This document shows, piece by piece, positions 8,106-17,283 of a stretch of 33,543 nucleotides of DNA. The translations under genes and the position numbers were made by a program. The notes beneath the pieces were generated by a model, which worked only from the letters and a program-made list of their open reading frames with translations, was not told the origin of the DNA and searched no databases. Position 1 is the stretch's first letter. Each line of letters opens with the position of its first letter. This DNA comes from an uncultured Pelagibacteraceae bacterium. GTDB lineage: Bacteria > Pseudomonadota > Alphaproteobacteria > Pelagibacterales > Pelagibacteraceae. The stretch is from assembly GCA_902601785.1 (NCBI GenBank), contig CACKOH010000010.1, positions 1-33,543 of the forward strand. The letters run 5' to 3'.

Positions 8106-9065
8106 ATGAAAAAAGAAAAAAATAAAAATCCAATTCAGCCAGTAAGTGGCACAAAAGTTCCAAGATATGCGGGGCCGTCTACATTTGCTAGATTACCTGA
8201 GTTAAGAGATGTAGAAAGCTGTGATGTTGCAATAGTGGGGGTACCATTTGATGCAGGAACTAGTTATAGACCTGGTGCAAGATTTGGACCACAAAGTATT
8301 CGTCAAGCCTCAAGACACCTAAGAACAAATTATCATCCAAGCTATGATGTTGAGCCCTTTAAAATTCAACAGGTCGCAGATGCTGGTGACATAGCATGCA
8401 ACCCATTTAGTATTGATGAAGCTATAAAACAGATTGAAGTAGGTGCTACGGATTTATTAAAAAAAGTAGGTGGTATAATTAGCTTAGGTGGGGATCACAC
8501 AATTGCTGTGCCTTTGTTAAGAGCAATAAATAAAAAAAATAATGGTCCAGTCTCTTTAGTACATTTTGATGCTCATCTAGATACATGGGATACATACTTT
8601 GGTGCACCTTATACACATGGTACTCCATTTAGAAGAGCTAGAGAAGAAGGATTATTTTTAGATGATGCCTCAATGCATGTTGGTATTCGAGGGCCACTTT
8701 ATAGCAGAGATGATATAAAAAATGATGAAAGTTTTGGTTTTAAAATAATTCATTGTGATGAATTTCAAACTGAAGGAACAGATAAAATAGCTGAAAAAAT
8801 TAGAAAAAGAGTTGGAGATAATCCATTATATCTTTCAATTGATATAGATGTGCTAGATCCTGCATTTGCTCCTGGAACAGGTACACCTGAAATCGCAGGA
8901 ATGACAACTAGGGAGATGGTAAATGTTTTAAGAGGCTTATCAGGTTTGAATCTTGTGTCAGCCGATGTTGTAGAGGTGTCTCCAGCTTATGATCATGCAG
9001 AAGTTACTTCTCTAGCTGCAGCAACAATCGTGTATGAACTAACTAATTTGTTTGCAAAAACATAA
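8106..9065 (+). CDS. speB: Agmatinase-family ureohydrolase
   Basis: Hydrolyses a guanidino group to urea using two metal ions. All expected metal ligands are present: His in GGDHT (H131), three in DAHLD (D155, H157, D159) and two in DIDVLDP (D246, D248). The length of 319 residues and the segments TSYRPGARFGP and THGTPFRRAREEGL match the agmatinase/guanidinobutyrase branch rather than arginases. It lies 20 bases before an aldehyde dehydrogenase gene, the pair expected for agmatine or 4-guanidinobutyrate breakdown. Related enzymes hydrolyse guanidinobutyrate, guanidinopropionate or guanidine itself, and the specificity loop cannot be settled by eye, so the gene symbol should be read as the family name. 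No ribosome binding site is evident before the ATG. Confidence 0.85.
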   Translation: MKKEKNKNPIQPVSGTKVPRYAGPSTFARLPELRDVESCDVAIVGVPFDAGTSYRPGARFGPQSIRQASRHLRTNYHPSYDVEPFKIQQVADAGDIACNPFSIDEAIKQIEVGATDLLKKVGGIISLGGDHTIAVPLLRAINKKNNGPVSLVHFDAHLDTWDTYFGAPYTHGTPFRRAREEGLFLDDASMHVGIRGPLYSRDDIKNDESFGFKIIHCDEFQTEGTDKIAEKIRKRVGDNPLYLSIDIDVLDPAFAPGTGTPEIAGMTTREMVNVLRGLSGLNLVSADVVEVSPAYDHAEVTSLAAATIVYELTNLFAKT

Positions 9066-9085
9066 AGAGAGGATAGTTTTCTCAA

Positions 9086-10519
9086 ATGTTAGAAAAAAGA
9101 AATTTTTATATAAACGGTTCATGGGTTGCTCCAAAAAAACCAAATGATATTGAAGTAATTAATCCAGCAACAGAAAAAGCCTGTGCAGTAATTTCTCTTG
9201 GAAGTAAAGATGATGTTAATGATGCAGTGCTATCTGCTAAAGAAGCATTTAAAACTTGGGGATATTCAACTAGAGAAGAAAGAATTGTTCTATTAGAAAC
9301 ATTTTACACTTTATATAAGAAAAGATGGGACGATATAACTGATGCCATTGTTCAAGAAATGGGGGCACCAAAGGATTTTGCATCAAAACTTCAAACAGGA
9401 ACTGGTGCAAGTCATACTAAATCTTTTATAAGATATCTAAAAGAGTTTGAATTTGAAAAACCATTAGGTGAGCATGCCAAAAATCAAAGATTAATATACG
9501 AGCCAAAGGGAGTTTGTGCTTTAATTACTCCTTGGAACTGGCCAATGAACCAGGTAACACTAAAAGTAATTCCAGCTTTAGCATCTGGTTGTACTATGGT
9601 TTTAAAACCATCAGAATTAGCGCCACTTTCAGCTATGATACTCGCAGAATTAGTTGATGAAGCAAAATTTCCAAAAGGGGTGTTTAACTTAGTAAATGGA
9701 GATGGTGCAACAACTGGTGATGCTTTAACGAGTCATCCAGATATAAATATGATCTCATTCACAGGATCAACTAGAGCAGGTGCATTAATATCTCAAAATG
9801 CAGCAAAAGATTTTAAAAGAGTGAGTTTAGAATTAGGTGGCAAGGGAGCAAATATTATCTTTAAAGATGCAGATCCAGAAGCTATTGAAAGAGGTGCTTT
9901 AAGATGTTTTAGAAATTCAGGTCAATCTTGCAATGCTCCAACAAGAATGTTGGTTGAAAAATCTCTGTATGGTGAAGCAATAGAAAGACTAAAAAAATAT
10001 ACAAATGAATTTAAAGTAGATGATCCAAAAAAAGAGGGTGAACATATAGGCCCTGTAATTTCTGAAACACAGTTTAATAAAATTCAAAAATTAATTCAAA
10101 AAGGAATAGACGAAGGCGCAAAATTAGTTGCAGGTGGAACAGGAAAACCAGAAGGTATGAATGATGGTTATTATGTAAAACCAACTGTATTTGCAGATGT
10201 TAATAATCAAATGGAAATTGCTAGAACAGAAATATTTGGTCCAGTTTTATCTGTGATACCATTTGAAACTGAGCAAGAAGCAATAGAAATTGCCAATGAT
10301 ACCGATTATGGTTTAACAAATTATATTCAAAGTAAAGACACTGACAAAATTAGAAGACTTGCCAGAAAACTAAGATCTGGAATGGTTGATGTAAATGGTG
10401 CGGGTATTGCAGTAGATGCACCCTTTGGTGGTTTTAAGCATTCTGGTATTGGAAGAGAAGCTGGTAAAGAGGGTTTGCTAGAGTTTTTAGAGGTAAAATC
10501 AGTTGGTGGTTGGAGTTAA
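9086..10519 (+). CDS. NAD(P)-dependent aldehyde dehydrogenase
   Basis: Oxidises an aldehyde to the acid with NAD(P). The 477 residues carry the full ALDH set: TPWNWP (Asn151), the cofactor lysine in VLKPSE (Lys174), the Rossmann turn FTGSTRAG, the general base Glu249 in LELGGKG and the nucleophile Cys282 in NSGQSC. It follows the ureohydrolase gene by 20 bases, so they probably form one transcript. An aminoaldehyde or guanidinobutyraldehyde from polyamine breakdown would be a sensible substrate. ALDH substrate range is broad, however, and sequence alone does not give it. The stop codon overlaps the stop of the convergent deacylase gene. A weak GAGAGGA lies about fourteen bases before the ATG. 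Confidence 0.9.
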   Translation: MLEKRNFYINGSWVAPKKPNDIEVINPATEKACAVISLGSKDDVNDAVLSAKEAFKTWGYSTREERIVLLETFYTLYKKRWDDITDAIVQEMGAPKDFASKLQTGTGASHTKSFIRYLKEFEFEKPLGEHAKNQRLIYEPKGVCALITPWNWPMNQVTLKVIPALASGCTMVLKPSELAPLSAMILAELVDEAKFPKGVFNLVNGDGATTGDALTSHPDINMISFTGSTRAGALISQNAAKDFKRVSLELGGKGANIIFKDADPEAIERGALRCFRNSGQSCNAPTRMLVEKSLYGEAIERLKKYTNEFKVDDPKKEGEHIGPVISETQFNKIQKLIQKGIDEGAKLVAGGTGKPEGMNDGYYVKPTVFADVNNQMEIARTEIFGPVLSVIPFETEQEAIEIANDTDYGLTNYIQSKDTDKIRRLARKLRSGMVDVNGAGIAVDAPFGGFKHSGIGREAGKEGLLEFLEVKSVGGWS

Positions 10520-11706
10520 TTTAAAGAAGATTTTTCTTTAATTCCGTCAAGTAATTTCAAACACTTTTTTAATTCATCCAATATTATAAATTCATCAATT
10601 TTGTGTGCTTGTTCAATAGAGCCTGGTCCACAAACAACTGTACTAATTCCTATTTCTTGAAACAAGCCTGCCTCAGTTCCAAAAGAAACAACCTGTCTTG
10701 AGTTATCGCCTGTTAAACTTGAAATTAATTCACAAGCATCAGATTTATCTTTACGATCAAATCCAATTATTTCTCCGATAACTTTTTTTTCAATAGAAGA
10801 GTTAGAAAAAACTTTTTTCATTTCTGGTAATAAAACTTCAGTTGCATATTTATCTAATTCCTGGTTTAAAAATACTGCATCTTCTTTAACCACTGGTCTT
10901 GTTTCCCAATTTACATGACATTTATCTGCAATCACGTTGTGAGCAATACCACCAAAAATTCCCCCTATTGAAAGAGTTGAATGAGGAGGATCAAATATAG
11001 ATTCTTTTGGGGCTCTATCTTCAAGTTTACTCCTTAATTCAATTAATTTATTTACGTATCTTGAAGCATATTCAACAGCACTTACACCTTTATGTGGAGT
11101 TGAACTATGACCTGCTAAACCTTTAAAATAAGTGGTGTATTCGTAACATCCTTTGTGAGCATCAATAATTTTCATATTTGTAGGCTCTCCAACAATGCAA
11201 ATTCCATCTTTAATTTCTCTTTTTTTTAATTCCTTTATGAGAATGGGGGCTCCTTGGCATGCAGTTTCTTCATCAAAAGTGAAAGAAAAATGAATATCTC
11301 TATCAAGGTTAGCTTTTGAATAAATTGGTGCAAAAGCTAATGTGCACGCAATAAACCCTTTCATGTCACATGACCCTCTCCCATAAAGTTTGTCTCCTTT
11401 TATTGTTGCCTTAAACGGATCTGTTGACCAACCTTTAGACACAGGTACAACATCTGTATGCCCAGATAGAATTATAGGTTTTTTATTACTAGTTTTTTTA
11501 GATTTAATTGTTGCAAATAAATTAACTCTTTTTTTATCTTCATCAAAAGTTCTAAAAGAAGTGGCACCCAGTTTTTTTAATATATTATCACAGTAATCAA
11601 TTAGAGAATTATTGTCTTCTCCTGAAATTGTTTTAAAGGCTATTAAGTCAGTTAAAATCTTTACTGTGTTATTAAATAAAACATTTAAATTATTTTCTGT
11701 ACTCAT
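10516..11706 (-). CDS. argE: ArgE-type N-acetylornithine deacetylase, M20 metallopeptidase family
   Basis: Zinc-dependent hydrolase that removes an acyl group from an amino acid, by family most likely N-acetylornithine to ornithine. Metal-site motifs are complete: SGHTDVVPV (about 81-89), YGRGSCDMKG (about 110-119), the catalytic Glu pair in FDEETACQG, GEPTN, and a late HKIDE. The 396 residues fit ArgE well, with a dimerisation domain between GHSSTPHKG and the C-terminal return. Located next to the ureohydrolase and aldehyde dehydrogenase, it belongs to an arginine/polyamine-related neighbourhood but is transcribed in the opposite direction. Only 27 bases separate its start from the divergent csaA gene. 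Other M20 deacylases such as N-acyl amino acid hydrolases cannot be excluded. Confidence 0.82.
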   Translation of the reverse strand: MSTENNLNVLFNNTVKILTDLIAFKTISGEDNNSLIDYCDNILKKLGATSFRTFDEDKKRVNLFATIKSKKTSNKKPIILSGHTDVVPVSKGWSTDPFKATIKGDKLYGRGSCDMKGFIACTLAFAPIYSKANLDRDIHFSFTFDEETACQGAPILIKELKKREIKDGICIVGEPTNMKIIDAHKGCYEYTTYFKGLAGHSSTPHKGVSAVEYASRYVNKLIELRSKLEDRAPKESIFDPPHSTLSIGGIFGGIAHNVIADKCHVNWETRPVVKEDAVFLNQELDKYATEVLLPEMKKVFSNSSIEKKVIGEIIGFDRKDKSDACELISSLTGDNSRQVVSFGTEAGLFQEIGISTVVCGPGSIEQAHKIDEFIILDELKKCLKLLDGIKEKSSLN

Positions 11707-11733
11707 ATTTAGATTTCATTATATATTAATTAT

Positions 11734-12075
11734 ATGAAAGAACAAATAACCTACGATACTTTTGATAAAGTTGATATTAGAGTTGGAACAGTAATTTCTG
11801 TTCAAAAAAATGAAAAAGCAAGAAAACCATCATTAGTTGTTAAGGTTGATTTTGGTGATGAGATTGGAATTAAACAATCTTCAGCTCAGATAACTCATTA
11901 TTATAATGAGGAAAATTTAAAAGGAAAACAAGTTATTGGAGTTTGTAATTTTCCAGAAAAAAATATTGCTGGAGTAGTCTCTCAAGTACTAATTCTTGGA
12001 TCAATCGATAAAGAAGGAAAAGTAATATTAGTCCACCCATCTCAAAAATCTGAGAATGGACTTCCTATAGCATAG
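11734..12075 (+). CDS. csaA: CsaA-type tRNA-binding domain protein
   Basis: Small cytoplasmic protein of 113 residues, the full length of the CsaA family, consisting of one OB-fold tRNA-binding domain. Diagnostic stretches are DKVDIRVGTV (about 11-20), KPSLVVKVDFG, KQSSAQIT and GVVSQVLILG. CsaA was described as a chaperone with export-related activity, and the domain is the same as in the C-terminus of methionyl-tRNA synthetase. Its real role is poorly understood. The next gene begins three bases after the stop, so it heads a run of tightly packed plus-strand genes. Confidence 0.9.
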   Translation: MKEQITYDTFDKVDIRVGTVISVQKNEKARKPSLVVKVDFGDEIGIKQSSAQITHYYNEENLKGKQVIGVCNFPEKNIAGVVSQVLILGSIDKEGKVILVHPSQKSENGLPIA

Positions 12076-12078
12076 AAA

Positions 12079-12672
12079 ATGCATCCAGAAATTTTATCCA
12101 TCACTCTTTTTGGAATTGTAGCTGCATTTACTCCTGGACCAAATAATTTTATAGCATTTTACTCTGGATTTAATTTTGGAATAAAGAGAACTATTCCACT
12201 TATAATCGGTGTTACTTTGGGTTTCCCTTTTCTTTTGCTGTGTGTTGCATTAGGGTTAATCAACATATTTAAACTGTATCCATTAATTCAAGAAATATTG
12301 AAATATTCAGGAACGCTATTTTTAATTTATTTGGCTTATAAAATTTCATTTTCAAAATCTACCAATTTAGAAAATAAAGACAAAAATCCTGTGAAATTTA
12401 TAAACACTTTTGTTTTTCAATTTTTAAATCCAAAGGGGGTAATTGCATCAATTATCGTTGTTTCTACTTATTTAGATCCTGGTGAAAATTTTGTAAATTT
12501 TACGACTCAAATTATTATTTTAGCTTTGATCGTTTCAGTAACCAGTATTACTCTTTGGACATTTATGGGTAAATTTATAAGGAAATTTGCGACAAATCAG
12601 AAATATATTAATTATTTTAATTATGTTATGTCACTGCTTCTTTTAATAAGCATAATAACTTTTTATTTATAA
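12079..12672 (+). CDS. LysE/RhtB-family amino acid exporter
   Basis: Inner-membrane exporter of 197 residues with about six hydrophobic helices. The N-terminal motif TPGPNNFIAFYSG is the family hallmark, and a mid-protein FQFLNPKGVIASIIV corresponds to the conserved Asn-Pro-Lys region before the second half. Family members expel lysine, arginine, homoserine, threonine or other amino acids. The ligand here is unknown. It lies three bases after csaA and one base before the aconitase gene, so it is probably part of that transcript. Confidence 0.87.
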   Translation: MHPEILSITLFGIVAAFTPGPNNFIAFYSGFNFGIKRTIPLIIGVTLGFPFLLLCVALGLINIFKLYPLIQEILKYSGTLFLIYLAYKISFSKSTNLENKDKNPVKFINTFVFQFLNPKGVIASIIVVSTYLDPGENFVNFTTQIIILALIVSVTSITLWTFMGKFIRKFATNQKYINYFNYVMSLLLLISIITFYL

Positions 12673-12673
12673 T

Positions 12674-15343
12674 ATGACCCCAGGAAACAAAAATTCATAT
12701 AATTCACTTAAAAAAATTTCAATAAATAACAAAGATTACCAATTTTATTCTTTAATAGAGGCTGAAAAAAATGGCCTTGAGGGTATATCAAAACTTCCGA
12801 AATCCTTAAAAGTTCTCTTAGAGAACCTACTAAGATATGAGGATGATTTATCAGTAAACAAAAATCAAATAGATTCTATTAAAAATTGGTTAAAGACAAA
12901 AAAATCAAATACAGAAATTGCTTATCGACCTGCAAGAGTTTTACTTCAGGATTACACTGGAATTCCAGCAGTTGCAGACTTAGCTGCAATGAGAGAAGCA
13001 GTTAAAGATAAAAATAAAGATCCCAACACAATTAATCCATTATCTTCAGTTGATCTCGTAATTGATCACTCAGTTCAAGTTGATCAGTCTGCCAAAGCAG
13101 ACTCTTTTGAGAAAAATGTAGATATCGAATTTGAAAGAAATGCAGAAAGGTATTCTTTTTTAAAGTGGGGACAACAAGCTTTTAATAACTTTAGAATAGT
13201 ACCTCCTGGAACTGGAATTTGTCACCAGGTAAACTTAGAATATTTATCTAAAGTAGTTTGGTCAGAGGCATTTAAAGGTGAAAATTATCTTTTTCCTGAC
13301 ACTTTAGTTGGTACAGATAGTCATACAACAATGGTTAACGGATTATCAGTTTTAGGTTGGGGTGTTGGCGGTATTGAAGCAGAAGCTGGAATGCTAGGCC
13401 AACCTATATCAATGTTAGTTCCAGAAGTAATAGGTTTTGAAATTAAAAATAAAATGCCTGAAGGAACTACTGCAACAGACTTAGTTTTAACAGTTGTTAA
13501 GATGTTAAGAGACAAAGGGGTTGTTGGAAAATTTGTTGAATTTTACGGCGAAGGTTTAAAAAACTTAACTCTTGCTGATAGAGCAACTATAGCAAATATG
13601 GCTCCTGAATATGGAGCAACTTGCGGTTTTTTCCCTATAGATGATGAGACTTTAAAATACTTAAAATTTTCAGGAAGAGATCAGCACACAGTCGATATAG
13701 TTGAGAAGTATGCAAAAGAACAAGGACTATGGGCAAGTAATGATATTGTTTTTACAGACACTCTTACCTTGGATATGTCTTCAATTGTACCAACTATCTC
13801 AGGACCTAAAAGACCTCAAGATAAAGTTTTATTAACAGACGCGCCAACATCATTTAAAAAAGTATTAGAGGAAGCAACAAATAAAAAAGAAAATTCAGTT
13901 GCAAAGGTTTTAAATTCTGATTTTGAAATAAAAGATGGATCTATACTTATTGCAGCAATAACTTCTTGTACAAATACTTCAAATCCAAATGTTTTAATTG
14001 GAGCAGGTTTGTTAGCTAAAAAAGCAGTTGAGTTTGGATTGGAGGTTAAGCCATGGGTTAAAACTTCATTAGCGCCAGGATCGCAGGTCGTTACAGATTA
14101 CTTGGCTAAAGCTGGACTAAATACCTATCTTGATAAATTAGGCTTTAATTTAGTAGGTTATGGATGTACTACTTGCATTGGTAACTCAGGTCCATTAGCA
14201 GATAATATTGTTCAGGCTATTCAAAAAGAAAACATTTATACAGTCTCAGTTTTGTCAGGTAATAGAAACTTTGAAGGAAGAATTTCTCCACATATCAAAG
14301 GTAATTATTTGGCATCACCGCCTTTAGTTGTTGCCTATGCCTTAGCCGGTCATATGGAATTTGATTTATACAAAGATTCGTTAGGAAAAGATAAAGATGG
14401 CAACGACATTTATTTAAAAGACATATGGCCTTCAAATGATGAAATTGAAAATACTTTAAAACAATCTTTAAACGCAGAGATGTTTATTAATAGATATTCA
14501 AATGTTTCTGAAGGACCAAGTCAATGGCAAAAAATTAAAACTGATCACAGCAGTATTTACAATTGGGACAAAGGCTCAACGTATGTAAAAAAACCACCAT
14601 TTTTTGACTCTTTGCCAGATGAGCCAGAGGGATTTAAAGAAATAAAAGATGCAAGACCTTTGTTGATATTAGGTGATATGGTTACAACAGATCACATTTC
14701 TCCAGCAGGGAGCATTCAAAAAGATAGTCCAACTGGAGAGTACTTCATGAAGCATCAGATCTTACCAAAAGATTATAATTCATATGGATCAAGAAGAGGA
14801 AATCACGAAGTAATGATGAGGGGAACTTTTGCTAATATCAGAATAAGAAATGAAATGGCTCCAGGAACTGAAGGTGGATTTACAAAATTATATCCTGAAG
14901 GAAAAGTTTTATCTGTTTATGATGCGGTAGAGGAATATAAAAAAAGAGGTACTGACTTAATTGTAATAGGTGGTAAAGAATATGGAACTGGTTCTTCAAG
15001 AGATTGGGCTGCTAAAGGAACAAAATTATTAGGAGTTAAAGCAGTATTAGCTGAAAGTTTTGAAAGAATTCATAGATCTAATTTAATTGGAATGGGTGTT
15101 TTACCCTTACAATTTATAAATGAAGTTAATAGAAAAAATCTAAATTTGATAGGTTCAGAATTAATAAGTATTATTGATATTGAAAAAGGAATTAATCCAT
15201 CTGATGAAGTATTGGTAGAAATTAAATATGCATCTGGCGAAATGAAGAAAATTAAAACTTTGTGTAGAATAGATACTAAAAATGAACTTGAGTATTATAA
15301 AAATGGTGGAATATTACAATATGTATTAAGGAATATGATTTAA
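12674..15343 (+). CDS. acnA: Aconitate hydratase A
   Basis: TCA-cycle enzyme interconverting citrate and isocitrate in the cytoplasm through a 4Fe-4S cluster. The 889 residues match the AcnA/IRP1 type. The three cluster cysteines are present: Cys432 in TSCTNTSNPN, and Cys498 and Cys501 in GCTTCIGNSGPL. Other landmarks are GTDSHTTMVNGL, GVGGIEAEAGMLGQP, the C-terminal swivel-domain GSIQKDSPTGEY, YGSRRGNHEVMMRGTF, and YGTGSSRDWAAKG with the catalytic Ser. It starts one base after the exporter stop and ends two bases before the YfgM-like gene. Nothing looks unusual. Confidence 0.97.
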   Translation: MTPGNKNSYNSLKKISINNKDYQFYSLIEAEKNGLEGISKLPKSLKVLLENLLRYEDDLSVNKNQIDSIKNWLKTKKSNTEIAYRPARVLLQDYTGIPAVADLAAMREAVKDKNKDPNTINPLSSVDLVIDHSVQVDQSAKADSFEKNVDIEFERNAERYSFLKWGQQAFNNFRIVPPGTGICHQVNLEYLSKVVWSEAFKGENYLFPDTLVGTDSHTTMVNGLSVLGWGVGGIEAEAGMLGQPISMLVPEVIGFEIKNKMPEGTTATDLVLTVVKMLRDKGVVGKFVEFYGEGLKNLTLADRATIANMAPEYGATCGFFPIDDETLKYLKFSGRDQHTVDIVEKYAKEQGLWASNDIVFTDTLTLDMSSIVPTISGPKRPQDKVLLTDAPTSFKKVLEEATNKKENSVAKVLNSDFEIKDGSILIAAITSCTNTSNPNVLIGAGLLAKKAVEFGLEVKPWVKTSLAPGSQVVTDYLAKAGLNTYLDKLGFNLVGYGCTTCIGNSGPLADNIVQAIQKENIYTVSVLSGNRNFEGRISPHIKGNYLASPPLVVAYALAGHMEFDLYKDSLGKDKDGNDIYLKDIWPSNDEIENTLKQSLNAEMFINRYSNVSEGPSQWQKIKTDHSSIYNWDKGSTYVKKPPFFDSLPDEPEGFKEIKDARPLLILGDMVTTDHISPAGSIQKDSPTGEYFMKHQILPKDYNSYGSRRGNHEVMMRGTFANIRIRNEMAPGTEGGFTKLYPEGKVLSVYDAVEEYKKRGTDLIVIGGKEYGTGSSRDWAAKGTKLLGVKAVLAESFERIHRSNLIGMGVLPLQFINEVNRKNLNLIGSELISIIDIEKGINPSDEVLVEIKYASGEMKKIKTLCRIDTKNELEYYKNGGILQYVLRNMI

Positions 15344-15345
15344 TT

Positions 15346-15990
15346 ATGGATGAAGATGTATCAATTATAAATTCAAATACAAGAAATGAAAAAATTAAAA
15401 ATTTTTTTATAAATAATAAAAATAAATTAATTTTCGTAATTATAATTTTATTGGTAGGAATTGTTGGTGTTTATAGTTTTGATAAATATCAAATAAATAA
15501 AAAGCAACGAGTTTCAGATGCCTTTAATTTAGTAACAATTGAATATTCAGAAAATAATATAGAAAAAACTACCACTAAGTTAATTGAAATAATAAATGAA
15601 AAGGATCCAACTTATTCTCCTTTGTCACTTTATTTTATAATTGATAATGAACTTATTTCAGATCAACAACAGATAAATGAGTTATTTGACATTTTGATTG
15701 ACCAAATATCTTTAGATGATGAAATCAAAAACTTAGTCATTTACAAAAAAGCTCTTTTTAATGCTGATCAATCATCAGAGGGTGATTTGTTAAATTTACT
15801 AAATCCATTAATTAACTCAAAAAGTGTTTGGAAATCACATGCTTTATACCTAATGGCTGAGTATTTTTATGCTAAGGATCAAAATCAGAAGGCAAAAGAG
15901 TTTTTCAATCAAATAATCGGTTTAGAAAACCCCAATCCAGATATAAGGTTACAAGCAGACAAAAGATTGAATAGAGATTTGAGTGAATAG
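15346..15990 (+). CDS. YfgM-like membrane-anchored TPR-fold protein
   Basis: A cytoplasmic N-terminus of about 30 residues, one transmembrane helix (about 28-46, LIFVIIILLVGIVGVYSF), then a periplasmic helical domain. Paired-helix spacing such as SHALYLMAEYFYAKDQNQKAKEF recalls tetratricopeptide repeats. Length (214 residues) and layout fit the YfgM family, which is linked to the SecYEG translocon and periplasmic chaperones. Position supports this strongly, since it directly precedes and overlaps by eight bases a BamB-like gene, as in many proteobacteria. The usual further neighbours hisS and der are not here. Function in this organism is inferred. Confidence 0.75.
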   Translation: MDEDVSIINSNTRNEKIKNFFINNKNKLIFVIIILLVGIVGVYSFDKYQINKKQRVSDAFNLVTIEYSENNIEKTTTKLIEIINEKDPTYSPLSLYFIIDNELISDQQQINELFDILIDQISLDDEIKNLVIYKKALFNADQSSEGDLLNLLNPLINSKSVWKSHALYLMAEYFYAKDQNQKAKEFFNQIIGLENPNPDIRLQADKRLNRDLSE

Positions 15991-17281
15991 ATTAGTTATC
16001 TTATTAATAGCGCTTATTTTCATAAACAATTGTTCATTAAACGAAAATTCAAGAATATGGAAAGATAAAGAGAAAGAACTATCTGCTCAATCAAAATTAA
16101 AAAAAATATTTGCAGAAGACAAGATCGAAGTTCAAGAGTTTAATCAAGAGTTAAATCTAGATTTATCACCAATAAAAACAAACAATAAATTCATCGATAA
16201 TCAAAATAATTTTGGTTCACAGAATTATAAAGGCGAACTTAACAAAATTGGGAGTTACAAATTTTCTAAGTTAGAGGGATTAAATCAAATAAATTTGAAA
16301 CCACTATTTCTTGGAAATGACATTGTTTTTTTTAATAAAAAAGGATCAATTATAAAATATAATGAAAATCAAAAAGTTATATGGAAAAAAAACTATTATA
16401 CCAAAGCTGAAAAAAAATTATATCCTAAGTTAGATTTTATTTCACACAATGAAAATATTTTGGTTAGTGACACCATAGCAAAATATTATTCGATAAACAG
16501 TAATACTGGTGAGCTGAATTGGTCTAAAAATAATACTTATCCCTTTAATTCAGAAATTAAAAAACATAAAAATAAATTTTTTGTTATAGATTATAAGAAT
16601 ACTCTTAGATGTTATAAAATAGAAGATGGATCAGAATGCTGGAACCTTCAAACAGAAGATTCTTTTGCAATTTCAAATTCTAAGTATTCATTAATTATAA
16701 TTGGAAACATGGTAGTGTTTAGTAATTCAATTGGGGATATAACAGCGGTTGACGTTGAAACAGGAATGATTATTTGGCAATTACCTACTCAAAGTAATAG
16801 TATCATAAATAAAAGTTATGATTTTAAAACTTCAAAGCTTGTTTCAGATGGTAATTCTATTTTTGTTTCAAATAATAAGAAAGAATTTTATTCAATAGAT
16901 GTAAAAACAGGAATTACTAACTGGATAAGTGACATTAATTCTACTATCACGCCAGTAATAATTGGAAACTTAATATTTACAGTTTCAAATGAAGGTTATA
17001 TGCATGCAATAGAGAAGAAAAAAGGAAATATAATTAGAGTAACTGATCTTTTTAAAATTTATAAACAAAAAAAAAGAAAAAATATTTTTCCAATAGGATT
17101 TATTATAGGTAATAAAAATTTATATTTAACAAATTCTGATGGTAAAATGATTGTGGTAGATTTACAGAATGGGACTATTCTTAAAATAGAAAAAGTTTCT
17201 TCCAATATTGTTTCAAAGCCATTTATATTTAATAATAATTTATTTTTAATAAGAAATGGATCTATTGTCCGCTATAATTAA
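15983..17281 (+). CDS. bamB: BamB-like outer-membrane assembly beta-propeller lipoprotein
   Basis: Accessory subunit of the BAM complex that inserts outer-membrane proteins. A GTG start overlaps the YfgM-like gene by eight bases and yields a hydrophobic signal ending in INNC, with Cys17 as the likely lipidation site. The residues before the Cys are an atypical lipobox (Asn-Asn instead of small residues). The mature part shows repeated beta-propeller blades with PQQ-like wording: NSNTGELNWSKN, KIEDGSECWNLQ, DVETGMIIWQLP, DVKTGITNWISD and DLQNGTILKIEK. Length (432 residues) is slightly above E. coli BamB at 392. The long polar stretch at about 20-95 before the first blade may be a flexible linker. 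Confidence 0.8.
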   Translation: MNRLVILLIALIFINNCSLNENSRIWKDKEKELSAQSKLKKIFAEDKIEVQEFNQELNLDLSPIKTNNKFIDNQNNFGSQNYKGELNKIGSYKFSKLEGLNQINLKPLFLGNDIVFFNKKGSIIKYNENQKVIWKKNYYTKAEKKLYPKLDFISHNENILVSDTIAKYYSINSNTGELNWSKNNTYPFNSEIKKHKNKFFVIDYKNTLRCYKIEDGSECWNLQTEDSFAISNSKYSLIIIGNMVVFSNSIGDITAVDVETGMIIWQLPTQSNSIINKSYDFKTSKLVSDGNSIFVSNNKKEFYSIDVKTGITNWISDINSTITPVIIGNLIFTVSNEGYMHAIEKKKGNIIRVTDLFKIYKQKKRKNIFPIGFIIGNKNLYLTNSDGKMIVVDLQNGTILKIEKVSSNIVSKPFIFNNNLFLIRNGSIVRYN

Positions 17282-17283
17282 AT

